Assembly (NCBI GenBank): GCA_017960805.1 | Contig: JAGCYM010000080.1 | Location: forward strand, 1-46,565 | DNA: 46,565 nt | Source: Ruminococcus sp. | GTDB lineage: Bacteria; Bacillota; Clostridia; Oscillospirales; Ruminococcaceae | Direction of reading: 5' to 3' | In this document: piece by piece, positions 33,510-43,552 of the stretch | Position numbering within the stretch: the first letter of the stretch is position 1 | Layout of the letters: each line of letters begins with the position of its first letter | Translations under genes and position numbers: made by a program | Notes under the pieces: model-generated | Seen by the model: only the letters and a program-made list of their open reading frames with translations | What the model was told of the DNA's origin: nothing | The model's database searches: none

Positions 33510-34457
33510 ATGCAGAAACTATACTTTATTGTAAATCTACTCGCGGGACGCGCCACCATCGGTGACAAACTCGGCGAGATAATATCCGAATTTAATAAAG
33601 CACACTTTGAGGTTACAGTGCATATCACACAAAGCGGAACAGATGCTGCAGAATCAGCAAATTACGCTTGTGAAAACGGATTTGATCTTGTTGTTTGTGC
33701 TGGAGGAGACGGTACTCTAAGCCAGTGCCTTCAGGGTATTATGAAGAGCCACAACAGAGTTCCGATAGGATATCTCCCTGCTGGCTCAACAAATGACTTC
33801 GCACGCAGTCTTGGAATTCCAAAAAACACTATGGACGCGGTAAAATGGATAACAGACGGTACCCCAACTCCCTGTGACATTGGAAGCTTCAACGACGACT
33901 ACTTCTCATATATTGTCGCGTTCGGAGCATTCACAAGTGTAGCTTATGAAACATCACAGCAAGTCAAGAATATTTTCGGGCATATTTCATATGTTCTTAA
34001 TGGTATGACTCAGCTTCCAACTCTTCGTTCAAAGCATATGCGCATAGAATATGATGGTAATGTAGTTGAAGGTGACTATATTTTCGGAATGGTTACTAAT
34101 TCCGCATCTGTCGCCGGTCTTCTTTCAATGAACGACTTCTATCTTGATGATGGTGTTTTTGAGGTTACACTGATTAAAAAGCCTTCAAACATTATCCAGC
34201 TACAACAGATAGTCTCATCTCTTCTCAATATTTCAGTTGAGATAGACAAGGATTACATCAAATTCTTCCGTACCAGTAAAGTCACATTCACGTCTTTAAG
34301 CGGCGAAGAAATAACTTGGACACGAGATGGAGAATATGGTGGAAATGCAGTTGAGAATGTTATTACCAACTGTCAGCGCTCAATATCTTTCATGATCGGT
34401 GACAGGGGAATGCCGGCTTATGATGATCCGATAGAGAACTATTTGTCTGAAGTATAA
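33510..34457 (+). CDS. diacylglycerol kinase-family lipid kinase (YegS/DgkB type)
   Basis: A 315-residue cytosolic lipid kinase. The N-terminal nucleotide domain has NLLAGR and GGDGTL (65-70); YLPAGSTNDFARSLGIP follows. The beta-rich C-terminal domain carries FYLDDGVFEVTLIKKP and a late DGEY. The family phosphorylates diacylglycerol or related lipids, recycling the product of lipoteichoic acid synthesis. It is monocistronic with promoter and terminator. Exact lipid substrate cannot be told. Confidence 0.92.
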   Translation: MQKLYFIVNLLAGRATIGDKLGEIISEFNKAHFEVTVHITQSGTDAAESANYACENGFDLVVCAGGDGTLSQCLQGIMKSHNRVPIGYLPAGSTNDFARSLGIPKNTMDAVKWITDGTPTPCDIGSFNDDYFSYIVAFGAFTSVAYETSQQVKNIFGHISYVLNGMTQLPTLRSKHMRIEYDGNVVEGDYIFGMVTNSASVAGLLSMNDFYLDDGVFEVTLIKKPSNIIQLQQIVSSLLNISVEIDKDYIKFFRTSKVTFTSLSGEEITWTRDGEYGGNAVENVITNCQRSISFMIGDRGMPAYDDPIENYLSEV

Positions 34458-34465
34458 TAATATAT

Positions 34466-34513
34466 GGGGATATCCGCAGTTTTAAGCAATAAACTGCAGG
34501 TATCCCCTTTTTT
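34466..34513 (+). terminator. terminator of the lipid kinase gene
   Basis: A long near-perfect stem (GGGGATATCCGCAGTTT with its complement having one mismatch) and a T-run at 34508-34513. The last bases abut the stop of the convergent acetyltransferase, so it may act both ways. Confidence 0.88.
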
Positions 34514-34947
34514 CAAAGCCACTGAGTAAAAGCTGTTTTATCAGTTCTGTTATATCCAGCACGCTCATAAAATCTGAGTGTGCTTTCTTCTTTTGAACCA
34601 GTTGCAAGCAAAAGTTTATAGCATCCTTCGCGCTCGGCTATTTCTTTTGCATAATCAAGACATGCTGTTGCCAGTCCTCTTTTTCGGTATTCACTGTGCG
34701 TAACAACATTTTCAACGAAAGCATGTGGTCTTAGACCGCGAGTCAGATTCGGTATGATAACGCAAACACAAGAAGATACAATCTTTCCATCTTCCTCAGC
34801 AACTATGATATGATGATTTGGATCGGCAAGGATGGTCTCCCATATCCCTAGCACCTTGTCATCTATCTCGGGAACTTCCTTCTCGTGGAGGTAAGTATAC
34901 AGTTCGAGCAGCCCCCTGAGATCATTTCTCGTTATCTCGCGTATCAT
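34513..34947 (-). CDS. GNAT family N-acetyltransferase
   Basis: A 144-residue acetyltransferase. The N-terminus MIREITRNDLRGLLELY is typical. IVAEEDGKIVSSCVC is the core strand, and VTHSEYRKRGLATACLDYA carries the acetyl-CoA pyrophosphate loop (RKRGLA). LLATGSKEESTLRFYERAGY is the C-terminal block. An upstream start would extend into the preceding gene, so the ATG at 34947, two bases after the TSCPD stop codon, is chosen. Substrate unknown. Confidence 0.9.
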   Translation of the reverse strand: MIREITRNDLRGLLELYTYLHEKEVPEIDDKVLGIWETILADPNHHIIVAEEDGKIVSSCVCVIIPNLTRGLRPHAFVENVVTHSEYRKRGLATACLDYAKEIAEREGCYKLLLATGSKEESTLRFYERAGYNRTDKTAFTQWL

Positions 34948-34951
34948 ATTA

Positions 34952-35209
34952 TTACGCCTTCGACTTATCATAAGCCTCGCGGATAGCAAGGCAGAGCTGA
35001 TCTGCGCATGATGTAGGACGAGCTCCGCAGGTATTGCCCTTGAGCTTTGCCTCTATCTCTTCAACTGTCATTCCATCAACAAGCTTTGAAACAGCTTTCA
35101 GATTGCCATTGCATCCACCGAGGAAAGAAACATCTGTAATAACATTACCTTCAATATTGAAACTAATCTGCTGCGCGCAGACCATTCTTGGTTTATATGT
35201 ATACTTCAT
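34952..35209 (-). CDS. TSCPD domain protein (TIGR03905 type)
   Basis: An 85-residue protein equal to a single TSCPD domain: ISFNIEGNVITDVSFLGGC, the NGNLKAVSKLV helix and CGARPTSCADQL. The domain also occurs at the C-terminus of class II ribonucleotide reductases, where it binds a metal by its Cys residues. Stand-alone copies have no proven function. It is translationally linked to the acetyltransferase. Confidence 0.88.
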   Translation of the reverse strand: MKYTYKPRMVCAQQISFNIEGNVITDVSFLGGCNGNLKAVSKLVDGMTVEEIEAKLKGNTCGARPTSCADQLCLAIREAYDKSKA

Positions 35210-35228
35210 TCTTTTTCACCTTTAAAGC

Positions 35229-35267
35229 TATCCCCGACATAATGGATTTTTCCTTATGCCGGGGATA
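35229..35267 (-). terminator. stem-loop between rpoC and the TSCPD gene
   Basis: An 8-bp GC-rich stem (35229-35236 with 35260-35267) extended by five pairs after a mismatch, six bases past the rpoC stop. There is no strong U-run on the minus strand, so rpoBC transcripts may partly read through. Confidence 0.55.
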
Positions 35268-35272
35268 TTATT

Positions 35273-38200
35273 TTATACTATGCCGTTGTTATTAATTGCG
35301 GTATTATGCTCACCGTAAGCCTCGTTCTTAACGACCTTAACGTGACTGTAGCAGTCCATACCTGTACCTGCAGGAATAAGCTTACCGATGATAACATTTT
35401 CCTTAAGACCAAGGAGCTTATCGCTCTTGCCTCTGATAGCAGCATCTGTAAGAGCCTTAGTAGTCTCCTGGAATGAAGCTGCGGACATAAAGCTGTCAGA
35501 GTTAGAAGATGCCTTTGTGATACCCTGAAGCACTGGAGTAACCTGTACAAGCTGTACATCATACTCACCTGAATCAATACGTGCCTGAAGTTCCTCATTG
35601 ATAGCATCGATCTCCTTGCGGTCAACAAGATTACCAGGAAGCAGATAACTGCTGCCAGAATCCTCAACCTTAACCTTACGGAGCATCTGACGAACGATAA
35701 CTTCGATGTGCTTATCGTTGATATCAACACCCTGTAAACGGTAAACCTTCTGAACTTCATTGATGATGTAGTTCTGAACGTCGTGAATTCCAAGGATATT
35801 AAGAATATCAGCAGGATAAATATTACCTTCAGTGAGACGTGTTCCCTTGGTGATCTGCTCACCTTCCTGAACACGGATCTTGAGGTTGTAAGGAATCATG
35901 TAGCTTTCGCTCTCACCTGTCTCATCGTTAGTTACAATGATATTACGGGTTGTCTTAACCTCTTCAATAGTGATTCTACCAGCGATCTTAGAAAGGATAG
36001 CAGCACCCTTAGGACGTCTGCTCTCGAAGAGTTCCTCAACACGTGGAAGACCCTGTGTGATATCTTCAGCGTCTGCAGAAGCAACACCACCGGTATGGAA
36101 GGTTCTCATGGTAAGCTGTGTACCAGGTTCACCGATTGACTGAGCTGCGATTACGCCGACAGCCTCACCGACTGATACAACATTATTGAATGCAAGGTTA
36201 GCACCATAGCACTTAGCGCACACACCGTTTCTTGCTCTACAGTTGAGTACGGAACGGATAGTAATTCTCTCAACGCCTGCATCAATGATCTTCTTTGCAT
36301 CAGCATCATTGATGAGCTTATTCTTGGAAACGATGAGTTCTCCTGCCTCGTCACGGAGATCCTCAGAAAGGAATCTGCCAACAAGACGCTCTGCGAAAGG
36401 CTCAACGATTTCGTTTCCGTTCTTGATCTCATAAACCTCGATACCGTCTGTAGTACCACAGTCTTCCTCACGGATGATAACGTCCTGAGATACATCAACA
36501 AGACGACGTGTCAGGTAACCAGAGTCAGCAGTACGGAGAGCTGTATCAGCAAGTCCCTTACGAGCACCACGAGAAGCGATGAAGTACTCGAGGATGTTAA
36601 GACCTTCACGGTAGTTAGCTCTGATCGGGATCTCGATAACAGCACCGGAAGTATTAGCGATAAGTCCACGCATACCAGCGAGCTGACGGATCTGAGAGAT
36701 AGAACCACGGGCACCGGAGTCAGCCATCATCCAGATAGGATTGTAACGGTCGAAGTTCGCCTTCAGTGCAGCTGTAACCTCATCATTGGTATTTGTCCAG
36801 AGTTCGATTACCTGCTTGGACTTCTCCTCAGCGGAGATGTATCCATACTCATAATCCTCTGTGATACGTGCAACTTCTTCATCAGCTCTGGAGAGGATCT
36901 CCTTCTTCTGAGGAGGAATTGAAGCATCACAAACGGCAACGGTAAGAGCTGCTCTTGTGGAGTATTTATATCCGAGAGCCTTGATACGGTCAAGTACTTC
37001 GGAAGTAGTTGTTGTGCCATGAATCTTTATGCAGCGCTCGATAATATCAGAAAGCTGCTTTTTACCAACGAGGAATGCAACCTCGAGATCGAACTGCTTG
37101 TCAGAATTTGTTCTGTCAACGTAGCCAAGATTCTGAGGAATATTCTCGTTGAAGATAAGACGGCCAACAGTTGCATCAATGATCTTGGATACCTTCTTGT
37201 CGCCGATATCCTTAGTGATCTTTACCTTGATATTAGCATGGAGTGAAACATCATGCTCATAATAAGCCATGAGTGCCTCGTTAACATCACGGAATACCTT
37301 GCCTTCACCAGGCTCGCCAGGCTTATCCATTGTCAGATAGTAAGAACCAAGTACCATATCCTGTGAAGGAACAGCAACAGGCTTACCGTCTGAAGGTTTG
37401 AGCAGGTTGTTAGCAGCAAGCATGAGGAAACGTGCTTCTGCCTGAGCTTCTGCTGAAAGCGGAAGATGTACAGCCATCTGGTCACCATCGAAGTCAGCGT
37501 TGAACGCAGAACATACGAGCGGGTGGAGCTTGATTGCACGTCCTTCAACAAGTATCGGCTCGAATGCCTGGATACCAAGACGGTGGAGCGTAGGAGCACG
37601 GTTGAGCATTACAGGATGATCCTTGATTACATCCTCAAGAGCATCCCATACCTTGTTGTCGGCACGGTCTATGAGTTTTCTTGCTGACTTGATATTAGCA
37701 ATTGCCTTCTTGTCAACAAGTCTCTTTAATACGAAAGGCTTGAAAAGCTCAAGAGCCATTTCCTTAGGAAGACCACACTGATACATCTTCAGCTCCGGTC
37801 CTACTACGATAACAGAACGTCCGGAGTAGTCAACACGCTTACCGAGAAGGTTCTGACGGAAACGTCCCTGCTTACCCTTGAGCATATCAGAAAGTGACTT
37901 AAGAGCACGGTTACTTGGACCTGTAACAGCTCTGCCATGTCTGCCGTTGTCGATAAGTGCGTCAACGGCTTCCTGAAGCATACGCTTCTCATTTCTTACA
38001 ATGATATCAGGAGCATCAAGTTCAAGCATTCTCTTAAGACGGTTATTTCTGTTGATAACACGTCTGTAAAGGTCATTAAGGTCTGATGTAGCGTAACGTC
38101 CGCCGTCGAGCATGATCATAGGACGGAGATCTGGCGGGATTACAGGTACTACATCGAGAACCATCCACTCAGGCTTATTTCCTGAGAGACGGAATGCCTC

Positions 38201-38995
38201 TATTATCTGAAGTCTCTTCAGGAGCTTAACCTTCTTCTGTCCTGAAGGAAGTCCAACAAGCTCATTCTTGAGATCATCAGATACTATTTCGATATTATTT
38301 TTCCACTCAATGTCAGTGAGCTCAGCAAACTTAGCGCATTCCTCACACTCACACTCAAGAGGATTGTTGAAACATTCAACGTGGCTGCTGCCGATATTGA
38401 TCTTACCAGTCTCGATGAGTCTGTTCTTCTGTGTATCATATCTGGCAGGATCATACTCATTGAGAAGCTTCTTTATAGCCTCAGCACCCATTTCAGCCTT
38501 GAAATCATCGCCGTACTTCTCAACATATGAGAGGTATTCCTTTTCAGAAAGGAGCTGCTTCTTCATGAGCTCAGTGTTGCCAGGATCAGTTACGATGTAC
38601 TTTGTGAAATAAAGTACTTCCTCAAGGCGCTTCTGTGATACCTCAAGCACCTGTCCGATGCGGGAAGGTGTTCCCTTAAAGTACCAGATATGAGATACTG
38701 GAGCTGCAAGCTCGATGTGACCCATTCTCTCACGGCGTACTCTTGCTCTTGTAACCTCAACGCCGCAGCGATCGCAGACTTTACCCTTGAAACGGATCTT
38801 CTTGAATTTACCGCAGTGACATTCCCAGTCCTTGGTAGGTCCAAATATTCTTTCGCAGAAAAGACCGTCTCTCTCTGGCTTCTGTGTTCTATAGTTAATA
38901 GTCTCAGGTCTTTCAACAACGCCATATGACCAGCTTCTGATCTGTTCGGGCGAAGCAAGACCGATCTTTATTGATTCAAAAGTCGTGTTTTCCAA
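35273..38995 (-). CDS. rpoC: RNA polymerase subunit beta'
   Basis: A 1240-residue catalytic subunit. The N-terminal zinc site ([19 protein letters not shown]), the active-site [12 protein letters not shown] that holds Mg2+, the bridge-helix region [17 protein letters not shown] and the second zinc site ([13 protein letters not shown]) are intact. The length is normal for Firmicutes without the large insertions of proteobacteria. It follows rpoB after 53 bases and is co-transcribed with it. Confidence 0.98.
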   Translation of the reverse strand: MENTTFESIKIGLASPEQIRSWSYGVVERPETINYRTQKPERDGLFCERIFGPTKDWECHCGKFKKIRFKGKVCDRCGVEVTRARVRRERMGHIELAAPVSHIWYFKGTPSRIGQVLEVSQKRLEEVLYFTKYIVTDPGNTELMKKQLLSEKEYLSYVEKYGDDFKAEMGAEAIKKLLNEYDPARYDTQKNRLIETGKINIGSSHVECFNNPLECECEECAKFAELTDIEWKNNIEIVSDDLKNELVGLPSGQKKVKLLKRLQIIEAFRLSGNKPEWMVLDVVPVIPPDLRPMIMLDGGRYATSDLNDLYRRVINRNNRLKRMLELDAPDIIVRNEKRMLQEAVDALIDNGRHGRAVTGPSNRALKSLSDMLKGKQGRFRQNLLGKRVDYSGRSVIVVGPELKMYQCGLPKEMALELFKPFVLKRLVDKKAIANIKSARKLIDRADNKVWDALEDVIKDHPVMLNRAPTLHRLGIQAFEPILVEGRAIKLHPLVCSAFNADFDGDQMAVHLPLSAEAQAEARFLMLAANNLLKPSDGKPVAVPSQDMVLGSYYLTMDKPGEPGEGKVFRDVNEALMAYYEHDVSLHANIKVKITKDIGDKKVSKIIDATVGRLIFNENIPQNLGYVDRTNSDKQFDLEVAFLVGKKQLSDIIERCIKIHGTTTTSEVLDRIKALGYKYSTRAALTVAVCDASIPPQKKEILSRADEEVARITEDYEYGYISAEEKSKQVIELWTNTNDEVTAALKANFDRYNPIWMMADSGARGSISQIRQLAGMRGLIANTSGAVIEIPIRANYREGLNILEYFIASRGARKGLADTALRTADSGYLTRRLVDVSQDVIIREEDCGTTDGIEVYEIKNGNEIVEPFAERLVGRFLSEDLRDEAGELIVSKNKLINDADAKKIIDAGVERITIRSVLNCRARNGVCAKCYGANLAFNNVVSVGEAVGVIAAQSIGEPGTQLTMRTFHTGGVASADAEDITQGLPRVEELFESRRPKGAAILSKIAGRITIEEVKTTRNIIVTNDETGESESYMIPYNLKIRVQEGEQITKGTRLTEGNIYPADILNILGIHDVQNYIINEVQKVYRLQGVDINDKHIEVIVRQMLRKVKVEDSGSSYLLPGNLVDRKEIDAINEELQARIDSGEYDVQLVQVTPVLQGITKASSNSDSFMSAASFQETTKALTDAAIRGKSDKLLGLKENVIIGKLIPAGTGMDCYSHVKVVKNEAYGEHNTAINNNGIV

Positions 38996-39048
38996 ACTGC
39001 TACCTCCTGCAATTTATTACCGATTCATTACGTATACCGACTGTTTTA

Positions 39049-42000
39049 TCAGCCTTCGTCTCCTTCATCATCGAGGTCGAAGCTGTCGAATACATCGTCG
39101 CCATCTTCCTCGTCATTGAAGTCGAGGTCATCTTCAGATTCGTCGTCGAAGCTGAACTCATCATCCTTATCGACACTGTCGAATTCATCGCCATCATCGA
39201 AACCGAAGCCTGCCTCACCAAGTTCATCATCAGAGTAGCTTGTTTCATCAGCAGTATCCTCATCAGCATAGGAATCTCTTGCAGGAATAGGATCTTCATC
39301 GAAGTTCTGCTTGAGGTCAATTTCCTCCTGATTGCTGTCGAGTACCTTAACATCGAGACAAAGCGACTGCATTTCCTTGATGAGTACCTTGAATGACTCT
39401 GGTATACCCGGAGTAGGAACGTTCTGTCCCTTTACGATAGCCTCATAAGTGTTTACACGTCCGATAGTATCGTCAGACTTAACTGTCAGGATTTCCTGGA
39501 GAGTATAAGCTGCACCATAAGCCTCGAGGGCCCAAACTTCCATCTCACCGAAACGCTGACCGCCGAACTGAGCTTTACCACCCAGAGGCTGCTGAGTTAC
39601 GAGAGCGTAAGGACCAACAGAACGTGCATGGATCTTATCATCTACGAGGTGGTGGAGCTTGAGGTAGTACATATAGCCCACGGTTACACGGTTATCAAAT
39701 TTCTCACCTGTACGTCCGTCGTAGAGAGTAAATTTACAATCATCTGTGAATTCAAGAGCCTTGGGGTTGATTACCTTATCCATTGCCTTGAGTTCAAACA
39801 TATCATCTTTATGCTCCTTAGCATAATCATTTGCCATCTTGAAGCATTCACGTATATCATCCTCGTGAGCACCATCGAATACAGGTGTCATGATATGCCA
39901 TCCAAGAGCTTTACATGCCATACCAAGATGTACTTCGAGCACCTGTCCGATATTCATTCGTGAAGGAACACCGAGAGGATTGAGTACGATATCAAGAGGT
40001 GTACCATCTGGGAGGAAAGGCATATCCTCCTCAGGAAGAATACGTGAAACAACACCCTTGTTACCGTGACGGCCGGCCATCTTATCGCCGACTGTGATCT
40101 TACGCTTCTGAGCAATGTAGCAGATAACACGCTTGTTTACACCTGCGCTGAGTTCATCACAGTTCTCACGTGTGAATACCTTGACATCAACAATAACGCC
40201 AGCCTCACCATGAGGAACCTTAAGTGAATTATCACGAACTTCTCTTGCCTTCTCACCAAAGATAGCACGAAGAAGTCTCTCTTCAGCTGTAAGTTCAGTT
40301 TCACCCTTAGGAGTAACCTTACCAACAAGGATGTCGCCGGATGTAACCTCAGAACCAATACGGATAATACCATTTTCATCGAGGTTTGCAAGAGCGTCAT
40401 CACCAACGTTAGGAATATCACGTGTGATCTCTTCAGGTCCGAGCTTGGTGTCACGGCACTCAATCTCGTATTCTTCTATATGAACTGATGTAAATACATC
40501 TTCTCTTACAAGACGTTCGTTAAGAAGAACAGCGTCCTCGTAGTTGTAACCTTCCCATGTCATGAAGCCGATGAGTGCGTTCTTACCGAGTGAAATTTCT
40601 CCGTCTGCGGTAGCAGGACCATCAGCGAGAACCTGGCCCTTCTTGACTTCCTCACCTGCTGTGACGATAGGACGCTGATTTACACATGTACCCTGGTTGG
40701 AACGCTTGAACTTGATAAGCTCATACTTGTGTTCAACGCCCTCAGAATCAATCATGTGGATCTTGTCTGCATCAACATATGTTATCTTTCCGTCATAATC
40801 AGAAACTACACATACACCTGAGTCAACAGCTGCCTTGTATTCCATACCTGTTCCGACAAACGGACGCTCTGTCTTAAGAAGCGGAACTGCCTGTCTCTGC
40901 ATGTTTGAACCCATGAGAGCACGGTTAGCGTCATCGTTCTCAAGGAATGGAATCATAGATGTAGCTACAGATACGACCATCTTAGGAGATACATCCATGT
41001 AATCAACCTTTTCACGGTCTATTTCAAGTATCTGCTCACGGAATCTAGCGTTTACACGCGGTCTCTCGAACTTGCCATCTTCTGTAAGCGGCTCGTTCGC
41101 CTGTGCAACAACGAAGTTGTCCTCAGTGTCAGCAGTCATATATACTACTTCATTTGTAACAACACCTGTTGCCTTATCAACTTTACGGTAAGGAGCTTCT
41201 ACGAAGCCATACTCGTTGATTCTAGCAAATGTAGCCAGATAGGAAATAAGTCCGATGTTAGGACCTTCTGGGGTCTCGATAGGACACATTCTTCCGTAGT
41301 GGCTGTAGTGAACGTCACGAACTTCGAATCCGGCACGGTCTCTTGAAAGACCTCCAGGTCCGAGAGCTGAGAGACGTCTCTTATGTGTAAGTTCAGCAAG
41401 AGGGTTATTCTGATCCATGAACTGTGACAGTGGCGATGAACAGAAGAACTCCTTCATAGCTGACGAAATAGGTCTGATATTTATAAGGGTCTGTGGAGTA
41501 AGAGTATTTACATCCTGTGTCTGGATGTTCATTCTCTCGCGGATACCACGCTCCATACGAGCATAACCAATACGGAACTGGTTCTGGAGAAGCTCACCAA
41601 CAGAACGGATACGTCTGTTGCCAAGGTGGTCGATATCATCAACAGTACCAACGCCCTCGCAGAGGTTGATGAAGTAGCTGATAGTTGCAAAGATATCATC
41701 AAGAATGATGTGCTTAGGAACGAGCTCATCAACACGCTTCTTGATATTCTCCTCTATTTCTTCAGCATCAGCAGAATTCTCAAGGATCTCACGGAGCACC
41801 TTGAATGAAACCTTCTCGTTGATGCCATACTTATCAGTATCAAAATCGACATAGCCCTTGATGTCTACCATGCCGTTACCGATGATCTTGACATTCTTCT
41901 CAACGAAGCGGATCTGTGTTTCACCACGGTCATTTGTGAAATACTCCTTGGCTTCAACGGTAACAAATGCGCTGTAAACACCAGCCTGCTCAATCTCGCA

Positions 42001-42951
42001 AGCCTTGTCGTAGCTTATTGTCTCGCCAGCCTCAGCCATTATCTCACCTGTCATAGGATTGATAACAGGTTCTGAAAGAGTACGTCCTGAAAGACGTGTA
42101 GCTATACCAAGCTTCTTGTTGTATTTATATCTTCCGAAACGGCAGAGATCATATCTCTTAGCATCGAAGAAAAGATTATTGAGGTGTGTAACCGCACTCT
42201 CGACTGTCGGAGGCTCGCCGGGACGGAGCTTTTTATATACGTCGATAAGGGCGTCAGAATTGTTCTTTGTCTGATCCTTCTGAAGGATTGTCTGTCTGAG
42301 TCTTTCGTCATCACCGAAGAACTCGAAGATCTCCTCATCGGAACCTATTCCGAGAGCACGGATGAATGTTGTTATCGGAATCTTTCTGTTCTTATCTATA
42401 CGGACATAAACGATGTCGTTTGAGTCCATTTCATACTCAAGCCAAGCACCACGGTTCGGGATAACAGTAGTATTGAACAGATCCTTACCTGTCTTATCCT
42501 TCTCGAACGCATAGTAAACACCTGGAGAACGAACAAGCTGTGAAACAATAACACGCTCAGCGCCATTGATAACGAAGGTTCCGCTGTCAGTCATGAGCGG
42601 GAAATCGCCCATGTATATCTCGCTCTCGCTTACAGCGCCTGTCTCCTTGTTGCAAAGAGTAGCAGTAGCCCTCATCGCTACCTGATATGTAGCGCCTCTG
42701 GACTTACACTCTGCAAGGCTGTACTTGGGAGTCTCATCGAATCTGTAGTCCTTAAAGTTGAGGACGAGGTTACCATTGTAATCAGTGATCGCGGTCATAT
42801 CGCGGAACACTTCTCTCAGTCCCTCTTCTCTGAACCACTTATACGAGTTCTTCTGTACCTCGATAAGGTTTGGCATCTCTAGAGGCTCGGTAATCTTACC
42901 GAAACTCATTCTGACGTTTTTTCCCAGCTGCTTAGGTGTTACATTCACCAT
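39049..42951 (-). CDS. rpoB: RNA polymerase subunit beta, with long acidic tail
   Basis: A 1300-residue subunit. The rifampicin region is present ([26 protein letters not shown]), as are [17 protein letters not shown], the catalytic [13 protein letters not shown] and the C-terminal [18 protein letters not shown]. After the normal end near residue 1210 there is a tail of about 85 residues made mostly of Asp, Glu, Ser, Phe and Gly. AAGGAGG precedes the ATG. A consensus promoter about 170 bases upstream drives rpoBC; rplL does not adjoin it in this window. Confidence 0.98.
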   Translation of the reverse strand: MVNVTPKQLGKNVRMSFGKITEPLEMPNLIEVQKNSYKWFREEGLREVFRDMTAITDYNGNLVLNFKDYRFDETPKYSLAECKSRGATYQVAMRATATLCNKETGAVSESEIYMGDFPLMTDSGTFVINGAERVIVSQLVRSPGVYYAFEKDKTGKDLFNTTVIPNRGAWLEYEMDSNDIVYVRIDKNRKIPITTFIRALGIGSDEEIFEFFGDDERLRQTILQKDQTKNNSDALIDVYKKLRPGEPPTVESAVTHLNNLFFDAKRYDLCRFGRYKYNKKLGIATRLSGRTLSEPVINPMTGEIMAEAGETISYDKACEIEQAGVYSAFVTVEAKEYFTNDRGETQIRFVEKNVKIIGNGMVDIKGYVDFDTDKYGINEKVSFKVLREILENSADAEEIEENIKKRVDELVPKHIILDDIFATISYFINLCEGVGTVDDIDHLGNRRIRSVGELLQNQFRIGYARMERGIRERMNIQTQDVNTLTPQTLINIRPISSAMKEFFCSSPLSQFMDQNNPLAELTHKRRLSALGPGGLSRDRAGFEVRDVHYSHYGRMCPIETPEGPNIGLISYLATFARINEYGFVEAPYRKVDKATGVVTNEVVYMTADTEDNFVVAQANEPLTEDGKFERPRVNARFREQILEIDREKVDYMDVSPKMVVSVATSMIPFLENDDANRALMGSNMQRQAVPLLKTERPFVGTGMEYKAAVDSGVCVVSDYDGKITYVDADKIHMIDSEGVEHKYELIKFKRSNQGTCVNQRPIVTAGEEVKKGQVLADGPATADGEISLGKNALIGFMTWEGYNYEDAVLLNERLVREDVFTSVHIEEYEIECRDTKLGPEEITRDIPNVGDDALANLDENGIIRIGSEVTSGDILVGKVTPKGETELTAEERLLRAIFGEKAREVRDNSLKVPHGEAGVIVDVKVFTRENCDELSAGVNKRVICYIAQKRKITVGDKMAGRHGNKGVVSRILPEEDMPFLPDGTPLDIVLNPLGVPSRMNIGQVLEVHLGMACKALGWHIMTPVFDGAHEDDIRECFKMANDYAKEHKDDMFELKAMDKVINPKALEFTDDCKFTLYDGRTGEKFDNRVTVGYMYYLKLHHLVDDKIHARSVGPYALVTQQPLGGKAQFGGQRFGEMEVWALEAYGAAYTLQEILTVKSDDTIGRVNTYEAIVKGQNVPTPGIPESFKVLIKEMQSLCLDVKVLDSNQEEIDLKQNFDEDPIPARDSYADEDTADETSYSDDELGEAGFGFDDGDEFDSVDKDDEFSFDDESEDDLDFNDEEDGDDVFDSFDLDDEGDEG

Positions 42952-42975
42952 AGGCGGAACCTCCTTACTATTTTT

Positions 42976-43013
42976 ACTTCCGCAGAAGCGTCACTGCTTA
43001 CGGAAGTTTTTTT
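42976..43013 (+). terminator. plus-strand intrinsic terminator in front of rpoB
   Basis: ACTTCCG/CGGAAGT arms (42976-42982, 43001-43007) with inner AAGC/GCTT pairs and seven T on the plus strand (43007-43013). It would stop transcription running antisense out of rpoB. In the rpoB leader the same bases form a stem without a U-run, just above the ribosome binding site. Confidence 0.6.
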
Positions 43014-43056
43014 CACCTTAAAGTATCCATTACGGAAAATTTTTTTGAAAAAGCTA

Positions 43057-43086
43057 TTGACAAGAGCAACACATATGTGCTATAAT
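43057..43086 (+). promoter_or_regulatory. plus-strand promoter inside the rpoB leader
   Basis: TTGACA (43057-43062), 18-base spacer, TATAAT (43081-43086), directed away from rpoB. No ORF follows before a terminator at 43186-43219. Confidence 0.65.
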
Positions 43087-43092
43087 ATCTTG

Positions 43093-43219
43093 CAGAATAG
43101 CGATACTTTTCCATACTGATACATTATATTAGTATATCACTCCTCCACACCAGTGTCAAGCGGTTTTGGTAAATATCAGCAATGTTGCCGAAGTTTCATA
43201 TGAGACCTCGGCATTTTTT
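43093..43219 (+). ncRNA. candidate small RNA, antisense to the rpoB promoter region
   Basis: A transcript of about 127 nt is predicted from the plus-strand promoter to an intrinsic terminator: TGCCGA at 43186-43191, TCGGCA at 43208-43213, then six T. No coding potential is seen. It would overlap the first bases of the rpoB transcript and cross the rpoB promoter. The rest of the 42952-43260 gap is the rpoB leader and promoter. Confidence 0.45.
43131..43159 (-). promoter_or_regulatory. rpoBC promoter
   Basis: Minus strand TTGACA (43154-43159), 17-base spacer, TATACT (43131-43136). Start near 43124 gives a leader of about 170 nt. Confidence 0.85.
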
Positions 43220-43246
43220 GTATTTTAGTGCAACATAGCAAAATCA

Positions 43247-43283
43247 AGAAATCCCAAGGTTCATTTACGTCCTTGGGATTTCT
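43247..43283 (-). terminator. terminator of the rodA operon, overlapping the last codons
   Basis: A perfect 13-bp stem (43247-43259 with 43271-43283) begins inside the final codons of the small membrane protein gene and ends in TGATTTTG on the minus strand. Confidence 0.75.
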
Positions 43284-43548
43284 TACTTTTTAACTTTAAT
43301 ATCAGTACAGTTATAAGAAGAGCTGCTCCGATAATTATGGATAATGCCAGCGGCAGAAGTAAAATAATAAGCGGCACTCCGAGTCTGCTCATCAGAAATA
43401 TCGTAGTCGGGCCGTCCGCACCGCCTATGATACCGACAGTCTCTGTCGTTCTGCTAGCGCTGAGAACCAGATACAATACCATTGCAGCAGAACCGAGAAT
43501 TCCTCCTCCTAACAGCGCCGCTCCAGTTACGACCAAACCTTTCTTCAT
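43261..43548 (-). CDS. 95-aa membrane protein with the GGADGPT motif of decarboxylase beta subunits
   Basis: A small protein with two membrane helices (about 4-30 and 58-85). Between them is VGIIGGADGPTTIFLMSRLG, the signature seen in the beta subunits of Na+-pumping decarboxylases (OadB/GcdB), but the remaining helices of that family are missing. Short proteins of this type occur in Clostridia and are often annotated as decarboxylase beta subunits. The ATG at 43548 has AGGAG seven bases upstream, overlapping the rodA stop. It is the last gene of the rodA operon. Pump activity alone is unlikely; function unknown. Confidence 0.6.
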   Translation of the reverse strand: MKKGLVVTGAALLGGGILGSAAMVLYLVLSASRTTETVGIIGGADGPTTIFLMSRLGVPLIILLLPLALSIIIGAALLITVLILKLKSKKSQGRK

Positions 43549-43552
43549 CGTA

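Noticed and set aside
38971-39396. 141-codon plus-strand ORF over the rpoB/rpoC junction
   Set aside because: It is antisense to the acidic rpoB tail, whose repetitive Asp/Glu codons create an open Ile/Val-rich frame.
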